IMG/VR virus record: IMGVR_UViG_3300020470_000013
Location: 1 to 53,252 of that record
Source of the DNA: a virus
Direction: 5' to 3' (one strand)
Length of the DNA: 53,252 nucleotides
Shown one piece after another: positions 17,150 through 23,537 of this stretch. Numbering within the stretch: the stretch's first letter is position 1; every line of letters begins with the position of its first letter. Made by a program: the position numbers and the translations under genes. The notes under the pieces were generated by a model, which searched no databases, was not told the DNA's origin, and saw only the letters and a list, made by a program, of their open reading frames with translations.

Positions 17150-17182
17150 GCAGAAGGTTTCAAAGAATTTGAAACCTTCTGC
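17150..17182 (+). repeat. Leader hairpin 3 (15-bp perfect arms)
   Basis: GCAGAAGGTTTCAAA pairs perfectly with TTTGAAACCTTCTGC, leaving a 3-base GAA loop. Confidence 0.85.
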
Positions 17183-17189
17183 CGGGCTG

Positions 17190-17226
17190 AAAAATCTTTA
17201 AAGTGCTTTACACTTTAAAGATTTTT
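17190..17226 (+). repeat. Leader hairpin 4 (16-bp perfect arms)
   Basis: AAAAATCTTTAAAGTG pairs with CACTTTAAAGATTTTT around CTTTA. The T-ending right arm could act as a weak terminator, but the stem is A/T-dominated. Confidence 0.85.
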
Positions 17227-17319
17227 AAAAATAGTTAATAGTTAGTAGTTAATTCTTTAAAATCTCCAATATTTTCAGTAATCTGCAACATTGTTAAAAG
17301 CTTGCAATTTCCGCTGGGT

Positions 17320-17354
17320 CAGATCTTCTAAACCTTTCAGGTTTAGAAGATCTG
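17320..17354 (+). repeat. Leader hairpin 5 (15-bp perfect arms)
   Basis: CAGATCTTCTAAACC pairs with GGTTTAGAAGATCTG around loop TTTCA. It sits 4 bases before hairpin 6, so the two could stack. Confidence 0.85.
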
Positions 17355-17358
17355 GGGT

Positions 17359-17419
17359 GAAGATTTTCTAATTTCTAAAACCTTCGTTTTGTGAAGGTTT
17401 TAGAAATTAGAAAATCTTC
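17359..17419 (+). repeat. Leader hairpin 6 (27-bp perfect arms)
   Basis: Arms 17359-17385 and 17393-17419 are perfectly complementary over 27 bases with loop GTTTTGT. The apical ACCTTC/GAAGGT end and loop match hairpins at 18165, 18512 and 20657. It ends about 17 bases before the ribosome site of the first early gene. Confidence 0.92.
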
Positions 17420-17447
17420 TTAATCGAAAACAACTTGGAGAATGACT

Positions 17448-17822
17448 ATGGCGAAGCAATTTGATTACAGCACTCTACCATCAGCAAATGTAGCTAACTA
17501 CGACCAAATGAAAGGTGTTGGTAGATATTTCTCAGAACTTAAAGGCAACACCAACGGTTCTAATTCTTTTTGGAGAGATGCTAGAGTTTTTACTGCAATC
17601 ATCTACAAGAACCACAAAACCAAGCCAGTTACTCATGGGCAAATTCAAACTTGGAGGGCAGCCAAAGAAATTCCCGCAAAAATCCTAAAGGATTTTGGAA
17701 AGCCTAAAACTCCCAAGCAGTTAACTGCCAAAGCTAAACCTACCAAGAACTTGAATAATATTACCAAAGATCAACTAATTCAAATGGTAATAGCACTTCA
17801 GGAACAACAATCCAAGAAGTAA
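17448..17822 (+). CDS. First early protein, unknown, basic (candidate host-takeover factor)
   Basis: 124 aa from ATG 17448, 7 bases after GGAG; the ATG at 17442 would be too close to it. Residues 1-80 look folded (NYDQMKGVGRYFSELKG, FWRDARVFTAIIYKNH, VTHGQIQTWRAAKEIP). The middle is Lys/Pro-rich and the last 20 residues form a Gln-rich helix. It is strongly basic and might bind nucleic acid. It follows the best promoter in the window and has its own terminator, so it is probably the most abundant early transcript, the slot where other phages keep anti-restriction or host-shutoff genes. No family recognised. Confidence 0.75.
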   Translation: MAKQFDYSTLPSANVANYDQMKGVGRYFSELKGNTNGSNSFWRDARVFTAIIYKNHKTKPVTHGQIQTWRAAKEIPAKILKDFGKPKTPKQLTAKAKPTKNLNNITKDQLIQMVIALQEQQSKK

Positions 17823-17828
17823 ATACTA

Positions 17829-17851
17829 GGGGCGAAAGCCCCTTTTTTTTT
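17829..17851 (+). terminator. Intrinsic terminator after the first early gene
   Basis: Stem AGGGGC/GCCCCT with a GAAA tetraloop followed by eight T. A textbook rho-independent terminator seven bases after the stop codon; it would make the first gene a separate short transcript and limit read-through. Confidence 0.92.
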
Positions 17852-17889
17852 ATTTTCAATTTGTATTATAATTGCATGCGGAGGTAGTT

Positions 17890-18069
17890 ATGTTATCAGC
17901 TGAACAGTACGTAGAACTGTATACGGATCTCGCTAACTTATTATATAGGTCGAGACACAGTAATAAATCCAGGCGTAATTTGACTGAGGACGAGATGCAA
18001 GATTTATTCATCGAATGTTGTAATGATGTTGAAGAAATTTTAGGTGAATATAATTTAACAGGAGACTGA
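17890..18069 (+). CDS. Small acidic hypothetical protein
   Basis: 59 aa from ATG 17890 with GGAGG upstream; an in-frame TTG at 17872 would extend it but lies before that ribosome site. Mostly helical (EQYVELYTDLANLLYRSR, EDEMQDLFIECCNDVEEIL). A TATAAT at 17867-17872 after the terminator may serve as a -10, without a good -35. Unknown function. Confidence 0.65.
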   Translation: MLSAEQYVELYTDLANLLYRSRHSNKSRRNLTEDEMQDLFIECCNDVEEILGEYNLTGD

Positions 18070-18070
18070 T

Positions 18071-18166
18071 ATGAAATATTTACTTAAAGATGAGTTTGCT
18101 TTATTTTTATTTATCATGTGTCTGTTAACTTTTATTAACTTTGCACTAGATAATAATTGGATTTAA
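18071..18166 (+). CDS. 31-aa membrane microprotein
   Basis: ATG 18071 follows GGAG at 6 bases. A single transmembrane helix (FALFLFIMCLLTFINFAL) fills most of the protein. The stop codon lies at the foot of a long hairpin. Possibly an inner-membrane early protein; role unknown. Confidence 0.55.
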   Translation: MKYLLKDEFALFLFIMCLLTFINFALDNNWI

Positions 18167-18216
18167 GAAAGTTTTTAAAGACCTTCGGTTTTATGAAGGT
18201 CTTTAAAAACTTTCTT
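18165..18216 (+). repeat. Early-region hairpin 7 (22-bp perfect arms)
   Basis: Arms 18165-18186 and 18195-18216, loop GGTTTTAT. The apical end ACCTTC/GAAGGT matches hairpins 6, 8 and 9 while the lower stem differs. It ends a few bases before GAGGAG of the next gene. Confidence 0.92.
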
Positions 18217-18232
18217 TGATGAGGAGACTGAT

Positions 18233-18391
18233 ATGTCTGTTGATGAGCAAGTGAATCATTTAAATGAATTAGTTCTGTTGATTGATGAAAAATCAGAACT
18301 TAATACTAAACAAATTCAAGTGCTTTCGGATTTGTTTAAGTTAGTACATGAATCAATTAAACTACTGGAGGTACGACTCAATGAAGTATGA
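18233..18391 (+). CDS. 52-aa coiled-coil protein
   Basis: ATG 18233 follows GAGGAG. The sequence is a continuous amphipathic helix with leucine heptads (NHLNELVLLIDEKSEL, QVLSDLFKLVHESIKLLEV), probably an oligomeric adaptor. It overlaps the next gene by 11 bases. Function unknown. Confidence 0.6.
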   Translation: MSVDEQVNHLNELVLLIDEKSELNTKQIQVLSDLFKLVHESIKLLEVRLNEV

Positions 18392-18509
18392 AGACGATTT
18401 CACAATCAATTTAATTGTACTATTAACAGGACTGAACGTAACCTTAATGATCCTGGGTTACTATACTGTCCGAATCATGGACTTGTATTTAGGTTATCAA
18501 ATGTTATAA
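18381..18509 (+). CDS. 42-aa membrane microprotein
   Basis: ATG 18381 with GGAGG 8-9 bases upstream inside the preceding gene. One strong transmembrane segment (INLIVLLTGLNVTLMILGYY) follows an acidic N-terminus. Unknown function. Confidence 0.6.
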   Translation: MKYEDDFTINLIVLLTGLNVTLMILGYYTVRIMDLYLGYQML

Positions 18510-18510
18510 T
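18483..18510 (+). promoter_or_regulatory. Possible weak sigma70 promoter upstream of hairpin 8
   Basis: TTGTAT, 16 bases, TATAAT at the end of the 42-aa gene. The -10 is perfect but the -35 matches only three positions. A start near 18517 would put hairpin 8 at the very 5' end of the mRNA. Confidence 0.3.
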
Positions 18511-18511
18511 A

Positions 18512-18564
18512 TTAAAAGCTTTTTAAAACCCTTCGTTTTTTGAAGGGTTTTAAAAAGCTTTTAA
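18512..18564 (+). repeat. Early-region hairpin 8 (23-bp perfect arms)
   Basis: Arms 18512-18534 and 18542-18564, loop GTTTTTT, apical CCCTTC/GAAGGG. It stands just before the ribosome site (GGAGG) of the zinc-binding protein gene. Confidence 0.92.
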
Positions 18565-18582
18565 ATTACTGGAGGCGATGCC

Positions 18583-18804
18583 ATGTCAGATGTATATGTG
18601 AAAGCACAATGCAATAATTGTAAGCACGTTCATGGTCTTGATGTGAACTTGGAGAAGCTACGTTCATATATTTATGATCGTCTTCCAATTCAAGATGTGT
18701 TCCCTAACTTGACTCCATCCCAAAGAGAACTGATAATGGGCAATGTTAACGGCATGTATCTGTGTGATGTGTGTTGGGACTTTAACTTTGATGATGAGGA
18801 TTAG
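18583..18804 (+). CDS. Small zinc-ribbon-like protein
   Basis: 73 aa with two CxxC pairs: C9/C12 (CNNCKH) and CDVCWD near the C-terminus, arranged as a treble-clef or ribbon. Between them, LTPSQRELIMGN is a conserved-looking helix. Acidic DDED tail. It lies 3 bp before the DNA methyltransferase, so the two are probably co-translated. Function not known; a nucleic-acid or protein-contact role is plausible. Confidence 0.65.
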   Translation: MSDVYVKAQCNNCKHVHGLDVNLEKLRSYIYDRLPIQDVFPNLTPSQRELIMGNVNGMYLCDVCWDFNFDDED

Positions 18805-18807
18805 TCT

Positions 18808-19722
18808 ATGAATGTATTAAGTTTATTTGATGGTATGTCATGTGCTCAGTTAGCTTTGCAAAAAGCAGATATACCTGTTACCAAGTACTTTGCAAGCGAA
18901 GTAGACAAATATGCAATCAAAGTAACCCAGGTTAATTTTCCTCACACCATTCAGTTAGGTGATGTCCAACAGGTTACTGCGGATCAGGTTGGTGATATTG
19001 ATCTGTTGGTTGGCGGTTCACCATGCCAAGGATTTAGTTTTGCTGGTAAGCAATTAAACTTTGATGATCCCCGAAGCAAACTATTCTTTGAATATGTGAG
19101 ACTGCTCAAAGAATTGAAACCCAAGTATTACATACTTGAGAATGTTCGTATGGCAAAACAATCTCAAGATGTCATCAGCGAACAGTTAGGTGTTGAACCT
19201 ATCGTTATTAATAGTAATTTAGTCAGCGCACAGAATCGACATAGACTTTACTGGACTAATATATCATTTGATATGCCAAAAGATAAAGGTATTGTTCTTA
19301 CTGATATCATTGAAGATGGTATGGTTGACCGTAACAAATCACATTGTCTTGATGCTAATTACTTCAAAGGTGGTAATCTTAAATCTTATTTTGAGAAGCA
19401 CCGAAGACAATTAGTATTTAAAAGTGGTCGTATTGTTAATCGTAGATTAGATGAAAAAGGTGTACGAAAAGATTATGATCTTAGTATACCAAACCAATCA
19501 CGATTAGAAGTTAGAACGGATGACAAAACTAATTGTCTTACGACAGTTGACAAAGATAGTGTTGTTGTAACCTATCGCAAATTAACGCCAGTAGAATGTG
19601 AAAGATTACAAACTGTTCCAGATAATTACACTAATCATGTAAGTAATTCTCAACGCTACAAAATGTTAGGCAATGGCATGACTGTAGATGTTATGGCAGC
19701 AATCTTGGGAGGGATAAAATAA
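18808..19722 (+). CDS. DNA (cytosine-5) methyltransferase
   Basis: 304 aa. Ordered C5-MTase motifs are present: I LSLFDGMSC (4-12) for AdoMet, II around ASEVDKYA, IV GGSPCQGFSF with nucleophile Cys73, VI ILENVR, VIII QNRHRLYWTNI, IX/X ending in MLGNGMTVDV. The target-recognition region is short. It methylates cytosine in the phage or host DNA; no partner restriction enzyme is adjacent, so it probably protects phage DNA or alters regulation. The following 74-aa gene starts on its stop codon, and an HhH-type protein comes next. Confidence 0.92.
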   Translation: MNVLSLFDGMSCAQLALQKADIPVTKYFASEVDKYAIKVTQVNFPHTIQLGDVQQVTADQVGDIDLLVGGSPCQGFSFAGKQLNFDDPRSKLFFEYVRLLKELKPKYYILENVRMAKQSQDVISEQLGVEPIVINSNLVSAQNRHRLYWTNISFDMPKDKGIVLTDIIEDGMVDRNKSHCLDANYFKGGNLKSYFEKHRRQLVFKSGRIVNRRLDEKGVRKDYDLSIPNQSRLEVRTDDKTNCLTTVDKDSVVVTYRKLTPVECERLQTVPDNYTNHVSNSQRYKMLGNGMTVDVMAAILGGIK

Positions 19723-19946
19723 TGGCATTTAATTATTTGTTTGGTTACGTACCGAATGATGAGGAAGGTGAAGAGTTTATTAAAAACTTGAAAAAGTTTT
19801 TAAATAAAGACGGCTACAAAATGGTATTGAAAGGTCAACACCTTGACCAATCTAAGCTACCACCAGGTAAAAACTGGAGGCATTTTACCAGAGGTCAGCC
19901 ACGAAAGTACAGTAAGTATACTCGCATTTATTTCACTAGGAGATAG
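19722..19946 (+). CDS. Small hypothetical protein after the methyltransferase
   Basis: 74 aa. Acidic helix at the N-terminus (DEEGEEFIKNLKKFL) then a basic half (KNWRHFTRGQPRKYSKYTRIYF). The start overlaps the methyltransferase stop, so expression is coupled. No family recognised. Confidence 0.6.
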   Translation: MAFNYLFGYVPNDEEGEEFIKNLKKFLNKDGYKMVLKGQHLDQSKLPPGKNWRHFTRGQPRKYSKYTRIYFTRR

Positions 19947-19948
19947 CT

Positions 19949-20587
19949 ATGTCGTATGATATTTATTCTGTTGAAGGTACTCAAAAGTTTTCAAAAGAAT
20001 CTAGCGACCATTTATTTTTAGTTTTGTTAATGGTCTTGTTATCCATTCGGCAGCGGTGGAGTTTAATTGGTCATCAATTAAATGATGTAGTTGAGCATGG
20101 AGCTAAGTCCAAATATTTATTCGGTTGGAAAGTTAACGGATATAAATATTTAAATAAAAATAAAGATTACTTATACGATTCTTATTTATCTATAATAGAA
20201 TCTGATTTAAGTGAGGACTTCAAAGCTTTGAAATTGATGCAGTTATTCATGCAGATTCCAGGTTTTAATACGGTCAAAGCAGGGTTTGTTTGTCAGTTAA
20301 CAGCTGGATTAGTCGGATGTATTGATGTCCATAATGAAAGATATTATGGTATTAATACCAAAGATTTTACCATCAAGAAGGGAATAAAATCTGACATCCG
20401 TAAAACCGAAACAACAATTAAGTACATTTCATTTTGCAAGGAAAAAGGAACGGCAGCATTATGGAATACCTGGTGCAATTTGTTAGCTACCAAAGATCAT
20501 AAATGGTTGAATGGCTTTGAAGTTTCTAAAGCACACTACAATTATTTACGTAATTCTTTGGTATTATTTCACAGAAATATTTGCTAA
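19949..20587 (+). CDS. Helix-hairpin-helix (HhH-GPD-like) protein
   Basis: 212 aa. Residues 101-137 (IPGFNTVKAGF, then CQLTAGLVGCIDVHN) follow the HhH-GPD pattern of base-excision glycosylases: hairpin PGF/PGV, a Lys in the hairpin helix (K109), and an Asp in the (V/I)D-x-H motif (D127). The flanks are helical. Iron-sulfur loop cysteines of EndoIII are absent. In phages such folds also occur in enzymes of thymine hypermodification. Position two genes after a cytosine methyltransferase suggests action on modified DNA. No enzymatic activity is proven by these motifs. Confidence 0.5.
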   Translation: MSYDIYSVEGTQKFSKESSDHLFLVLLMVLLSIRQRWSLIGHQLNDVVEHGAKSKYLFGWKVNGYKYLNKNKDYLYDSYLSIIESDLSEDFKALKLMQLFMQIPGFNTVKAGFVCQLTAGLVGCIDVHNERYYGINTKDFTIKKGIKSDIRKTETTIKYISFCKEKGTAALWNTWCNLLATKDHKWLNGFEVSKAHYNYLRNSLVLFHRNIC

Positions 20588-20656
20588 TGAACTGTATAAT
20601 ATCTTTAAAGATTTATAAGGAACATATAAATAATATTTATAATATTGTTTATATAT

Positions 20657-20709
20657 CCTTTAAGGTTTATAAAACCTTTGGTTTATGAAGGTTTTATAAA
20701 CCTTAAAGG
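20657..20709 (+). repeat. Early-region hairpin 9 (22-bp perfect arms)
   Basis: Arms 20657-20678 and 20688-20709, loop TGGTTTATG, apical ACCTT/AAGGT. It lies in the 166-bp gap between the HhH gene and the 80-aa gene; the 5' part of that gap is AT-rich with a TATAAT at 20595-20600 but no good -35. Confidence 0.92.
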
Positions 20710-20753
20710 TTTAACGGTGCGGTATCAATCAATCATAACTGGAGAAAATTATT

Positions 20754-20996
20754 ATGGAATATATAATTACAACAGCAGATCGTGATTATGGCAAGAATGG
20801 TGGTCTTTATCCTAAAGATGATCCTGTTGCAGTTAAAAAGAGAGATGATGCCAGGGTTTATTACAATGGTATTGAAGTTTCAAAACTCAATCCATGTTTT
20901 AAATTTTTAAAACCTGGTAGACATAAGGGTCGTTTTGCTGGATTTATGAGCATGGCAGTTAATACTATTGGTTCTTTCACTAAAGGTAGAGGATAA
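20754..20996 (+). CDS. Small basic hypothetical protein
   Basis: 80 aa from ATG 20754 with GGAG 10 bases upstream, the first gene after hairpin 9. N-terminus ITTADRDYGKNGGLYPKDDP, C-terminus Gly/Lys/Phe-rich (GRHKGRFAGFMSM). It precedes the DUF932 gene by 5 bp. Function unknown. Confidence 0.6.
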   Translation: MEYIITTADRDYGKNGGLYPKDDPVAVKKRDDARVYYNGIEVSKLNPCFKFLKPGRHKGRFAGFMSMAVNTIGSFTKGRG

Positions 20997-21001
20997 TTAA
21001 T

Positions 21002-21928
21002 ATGAATAGTATTGTAAATTTTGACAGTGCCCCCGGAACTGGGGGCTTCGGAGCCGCTGATTTTGATACAGTTTCTATACCTACCATGATAGATTTTAAT
21101 GGTAGATCTATAGCAACTGGAAAATATGCCATTGTTAGGACTGATACTAGTGAAGTGTTAGGTCATCATGGATCTCGCCATCAAAAAGTATGTCAGAAAG
21201 AAGCAATTACTACTACTGAGAAAATGTTTTTTGAGAGTGATCTAAAAACTAATACTATGACTAGAGAAATTAGCTGTTCGCATAACGGTTCTAATACTTT
21301 TGCTAGGTATACTTTTCCAGATCATCAGTTTAGATCACCCGATGGTGACGTTAGTACATTAACAGCGTTGCTAACTACTAGTTTTAATTCTACATTTCCT
21401 TTTATGATTGCTTTCGGTGAAAACCTTAGAGCATGTAATAATAATAATATCTGGTTAACTGGTGTGATAACCATGTTTAAAGCCAGGCATACCAAAGGTT
21501 TGAATATATCCGATGGTGCTAAAGCAGTTGGTAATGTTTATGCAGAAGCACAGAAAAATCATGAGTTGTTTTGGGATATGTATTATACTCCTGTTAATTC
21601 GGATGTAGCTTTCGATACGTATGCAGCAGCATCAGGTGTTACCAATCAAGTCAATGAAGTAAAAAGAGAAATTGGTTCTACCGATTGGAGAAGTATAATA
21701 AATAAACTTCCCCGGCAGAATCAAAATCTAAATTATATGGTTCAAAAATCTAAAGATTATGAGAATCGTATGGGTAAGAATCAATGGGCTGTATACAATA
21801 CTCTTACTGATTGGAGTACTCATGCTAATGCAACAACTGAAAAGTCAAAGCAAAACATTGCAGCAATAAAAGTACAACGTGCAGCTAAAGTTCGTGATGC
21901 TGTTAACAACGTGCTATTAGCCGCATGA
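21002..21928 (+). CDS. DUF932-family protein
   Basis: 308 aa. The YAIVRTDTSEVLGHHGSRHQKVCQKEA region, the SCSHNGSNTFARYTFPDH and AFGENLRACNNNN segments and the late NQWAVYNTLTDWSTH motif match the DUF932 family of phage and plasmid early proteins, often found near recombination or replication genes. The biochemical role of the family is not established. A gene for a 30-aa membrane peptide starts on its stop codon. Confidence 0.75.
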   Translation: MNSIVNFDSAPGTGGFGAADFDTVSIPTMIDFNGRSIATGKYAIVRTDTSEVLGHHGSRHQKVCQKEAITTTEKMFFESDLKTNTMTREISCSHNGSNTFARYTFPDHQFRSPDGDVSTLTALLTTSFNSTFPFMIAFGENLRACNNNNIWLTGVITMFKARHTKGLNISDGAKAVGNVYAEAQKNHELFWDMYYTPVNSDVAFDTYAAASGVTNQVNEVKREIGSTDWRSIINKLPRQNQNLNYMVQKSKDYENRMGKNQWAVYNTLTDWSTHANATTEKSKQNIAAIKVQRAAKVRDAVNNVLLAA

Positions 21929-22017
21929 TCAACTTAAAAACTGTGATAGCCCTGCTTCTTATTGAAGTAGGGTTACACATCCTGGAAATTATTATTGATG
22001 TTAGTCAGATAATTTAG
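21925..22017 (+). CDS. 30-aa membrane microprotein
   Basis: ATG 21925 overlaps the DUF932 stop (ATGA). The peptide is almost entirely a hydrophobic helix with acidic breaks (VIALLLIEVGLHILEIII). Translation would be coupled. Too small for homology judgement. Confidence 0.4.
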   Translation: MINLKTVIALLLIEVGLHILEIIIDVSQII

Positions 22018-22027
22018 GAGATAAATA

Positions 22028-22240
22028 ATGGACACTCCAATCGCAACTTTAAAAGAAGCAGTTAAAGAATTAGAGGAAGAAATAAATTCTTTATTAGCTA
22101 TATGGGAAAAGAGAGATCGCTCCAATAAAGATTGTTGGCGCAGAAAATATCTCCCTAAAGTTAAACATTTAGAATCTATACGAATTGCTATTTTAAATAG
22201 AATAAATAATGTTGAAGCTTGGATTAGAGGAGATAAGTAA
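22028..22240 (+). CDS. Coiled-coil hypothetical protein
   Basis: 70 aa, two charged helices (LKEAVKELEEEINSLLAIWEKR and HLESIRIAILNRINNVEAWI) linked by a basic turn. AGGAG site upstream. The next gene begins on its last base. Function unknown. Confidence 0.6.
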   Translation: MDTPIATLKEAVKELEEEINSLLAIWEKRDRSNKDCWRRKYLPKVKHLESIRIAILNRINNVEAWIRGDK

Positions 22241-22539
22241 TGACTAGAAAAAAAGTAACAGAAACTGATAGCTTTAAGTACAGAGTTAACTTAGGGCATG
22301 AAGGTCTTACTCTTTTAAAGAAAGAGTACCAACTTTTAGATTGGGTTAATACACTTCTTGGTGTAGAGCGTGGTTGTTGGTGGGATAAAGATTACGATGC
22401 ATTAGATTCTCTTCTTAATTTTTTAAGAAAAGAATATAATATGGTTCCATCAACCTGTTCTGATGGTAGTATCAATCGCTATACTTTAACTTTTCCGGGA
22501 GATCCAGATGAATATTGTGACGCAGAAGACGATGAATGA
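22240..22539 (+). CDS. Hypothetical acidic protein
   Basis: 99 aa with a Trp-rich helix region (LLDWVNTLLGVERGCWWDKD) and a very acidic C-terminus. It overlaps both neighbours by 1 and 8 bases. No family recognised. Confidence 0.55.
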   Translation: MTRKKVTETDSFKYRVNLGHEGLTLLKKEYQLLDWVNTLLGVERGCWWDKDYDALDSLLNFLRKEYNMVPSTCSDGSINRYTLTFPGDPDEYCDAEDDE

Positions 22540-22684
22540 AGTTATAGAAGATATGGTAGCATACAATATTGACTATCAACCTGATCCAGATTATACTGGA
22601 CTACATGCTGATCTTAGTCGTTTAGGTTTAGATTCTTTTGAAGTTGAATCTATTATGCGGAGAGTTGCTGATGCTGAGATTTAG
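22532..22684 (+). CDS. 50-aa acidic hypothetical protein
   Basis: ATG 22532 overlaps the previous stop in ATGAATGA form. Helical and acidic (NEVIEDMVAYNIDY, LGLDSFEVESIMRRV). It overlaps the lipoprotein gene by 14 bases. Confidence 0.5.
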   Translation: MNEVIEDMVAYNIDYQPDPDYTGLHADLSRLGLDSFEVESIMRRVADAEI

Positions 22685-22847
22685 TTTTGTTTTATTTCTA
22701 GTGGGGTGCAGCAATGCCCCATTAGAAATTCAAACAGATATTCAAGGTACTTTGTGGTGTGAAACCAGAGGTGGTATCAGGGAATGTCATTATATAAATG
22801 ATAACCAGGTACAAGAATCTATTGAACAAATAATAAGAGGATATTAG
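22671..22847 (+). CDS. Small predicted lipoprotein
   Basis: 58 aa from ATG 22671 (GGAG 8 bases upstream). The signal MLRFSFVLFLVGC has a lipobox LVGC with Cys13 as lipidation site; the mature part has a CETRGGIRECHY loop with two Cys. An early phage lipoprotein could act in superinfection exclusion, but nothing here proves that. Longer in-frame starts add no signal feature. Confidence 0.6.
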   Translation: MLRFSFVLFLVGCSNAPLEIQTDIQGTLWCETRGGIRECHYINDNQVQESIEQIIRGY

Positions 22848-22848
22848 T

Positions 22849-23031
22849 ATGAAACATACAGCTAAAAGTATGGTTATGAAACCAGAGTTTCGATCAAGAG
22901 TTGTTAAAGATAAAACCAAGTATGATCGAAAGAAGTCTTTTAATGATGCTGATATACCTTTAACTGGAGACGATGAGCCAGTTGATCGTGACCTTATATC
23001 AGATAAATATCAGAACGGATATTGGGAGTAG
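22849..23031 (+). CDS. ArfA-like small protein (possible ribosome rescue factor)
   Basis: 60 aa. Residues 4-30 (TAKSMVMKPEFRSRVV, then KDKTKYDRKK) resemble the core of ArfA-type ribosome rescue factors: a short helix, P-x-FR-x-RV, then K-rich Y-x-RK. ArfA recruits release factor to stalled ribosomes. The phage protein has an acidic C-terminal extension instead of ArfA's hydrophobic tail. The similarity is short, so this is tentative. It starts 2 bases after the lipoprotein stop. Confidence 0.4.
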   Translation: MKHTAKSMVMKPEFRSRVVKDKTKYDRKKSFNDADIPLTGDDEPVDRDLISDKYQNGYWE

Positions 23032-23034
23032 CCT

Positions 23035-23130
23035 ATGAAATTCCATAATAAACTTGCATTGGGAATTATAATTGTAGCTGGTTGCGTATGGTATATTTCT
23101 TTACTAGATTATAGTAGTAAAGTTTTATGA
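23035..23130 (+). CDS. 31-aa membrane microprotein
   Basis: ATG 23035; basic N-terminus then a transmembrane helix (LALGIIIVAGCVWYISLL). AGC near the helix end could be a weak lipobox. Its stop overlaps the DUF3310 start (ATGA). Confidence 0.5.
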   Translation: MKFHNKLALGIIIVAGCVWYISLLDYSSKVL

Positions 23131-23537
23131 GTATTGATAATGCTAAACCAGAAGAATGGGATAATTTAAAAGCTAAAGGGCCAGATAAACCAGAGGAATG
23201 TTTAATGAATAAACCAGTTACGAAAGCAGAAGATATAACAAACAGTACATTTAAAACTATAACAGGTAGTTTATATCATCCAGCTGATAGTATGATGGAC
23301 AAACTAATGTTCCCGGAAGAAGATCCTGTTAATCATCCCCCTCATTATAACAAAGGTGGGCTAGAAGCTATTGATTACATTGAACAACAACTTGAAGATG
23401 GATTTGCAGATTACCTTGAGGGAAACGTACTAAAGTATATGCATCGTTGGAGGTATAAAAATGGTATTGAAGATCTTAAAAAAGCTAAATGGTATTTGGA
23501 TAAACTTGTGGAAACAAACTCATTTAATTACGGTTAG
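23127..23537 (+). CDS. DUF3310-family protein
   Basis: 136 aa. The C-terminal 70 residues (DPVNHPPHYNKGGLEAIDYI, then GNVLKYMHRWRYKNG and DLKKAKWYLDKLVE) are a clear DUF3310 domain, common in phages and sometimes labelled nucleotide-kinase-like without biochemical proof. The N-terminal 65 residues are variable and probably disordered. Its 3' end overlaps the SleB gene by 77 bases. Confidence 0.85.
   Translation: MSIDNAKPEEWDNLKAKGPDKPEECLMNKPVTKAEDITNSTFKTITGSLYHPADSMMDKLMFPEEDPVNHPPHYNKGGLEAIDYIEQQLEDGFADYLEGNVLKYMHRWRYKNGIEDLKKAKWYLDKLVETNSFNYG

Larger units (their letters stand above)
16890..17447 (+). ncRNA. Long structured early leader with six hairpins
   Basis: About 550 bases without a convincing gene. 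They begin with a C-run (16902-16908) and the palindrome GGTATATACC (16909-16918), then carry six long inverted repeats at 17041-17099, 17109-17139, 17150-17182, 17190-17226, 17320-17354 and 17359-17419. The RNA should fold into a chain of stem-loops before the first early gene. A replication origin is an alternative or additional role, given the AT-rich DNA and divergent transcription. Confidence 0.65.

Noticed and set aside
17041-17226. Leader hairpins as rho-independent terminators
   Set aside because: Stems are mainly A/T and lack a T-run after the right arm (hairpin 4 only weakly); the real terminator at 17829-17851 shows what one looks like here.
16890-17441. CRISPR array or tRNA cluster in the repeat-rich leader
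   Set aside because: Repeats are palindromes of different sequence and spacing, not regularly spaced direct repeats, and no cloverleaf with CCA end or anticodon arm was found.
23461-23505. SleB start at TTG 23506
   Set aside because: ATG 23461 has a strong GGAGG at ideal distance; the longer N-terminus is still a workable signal peptide.
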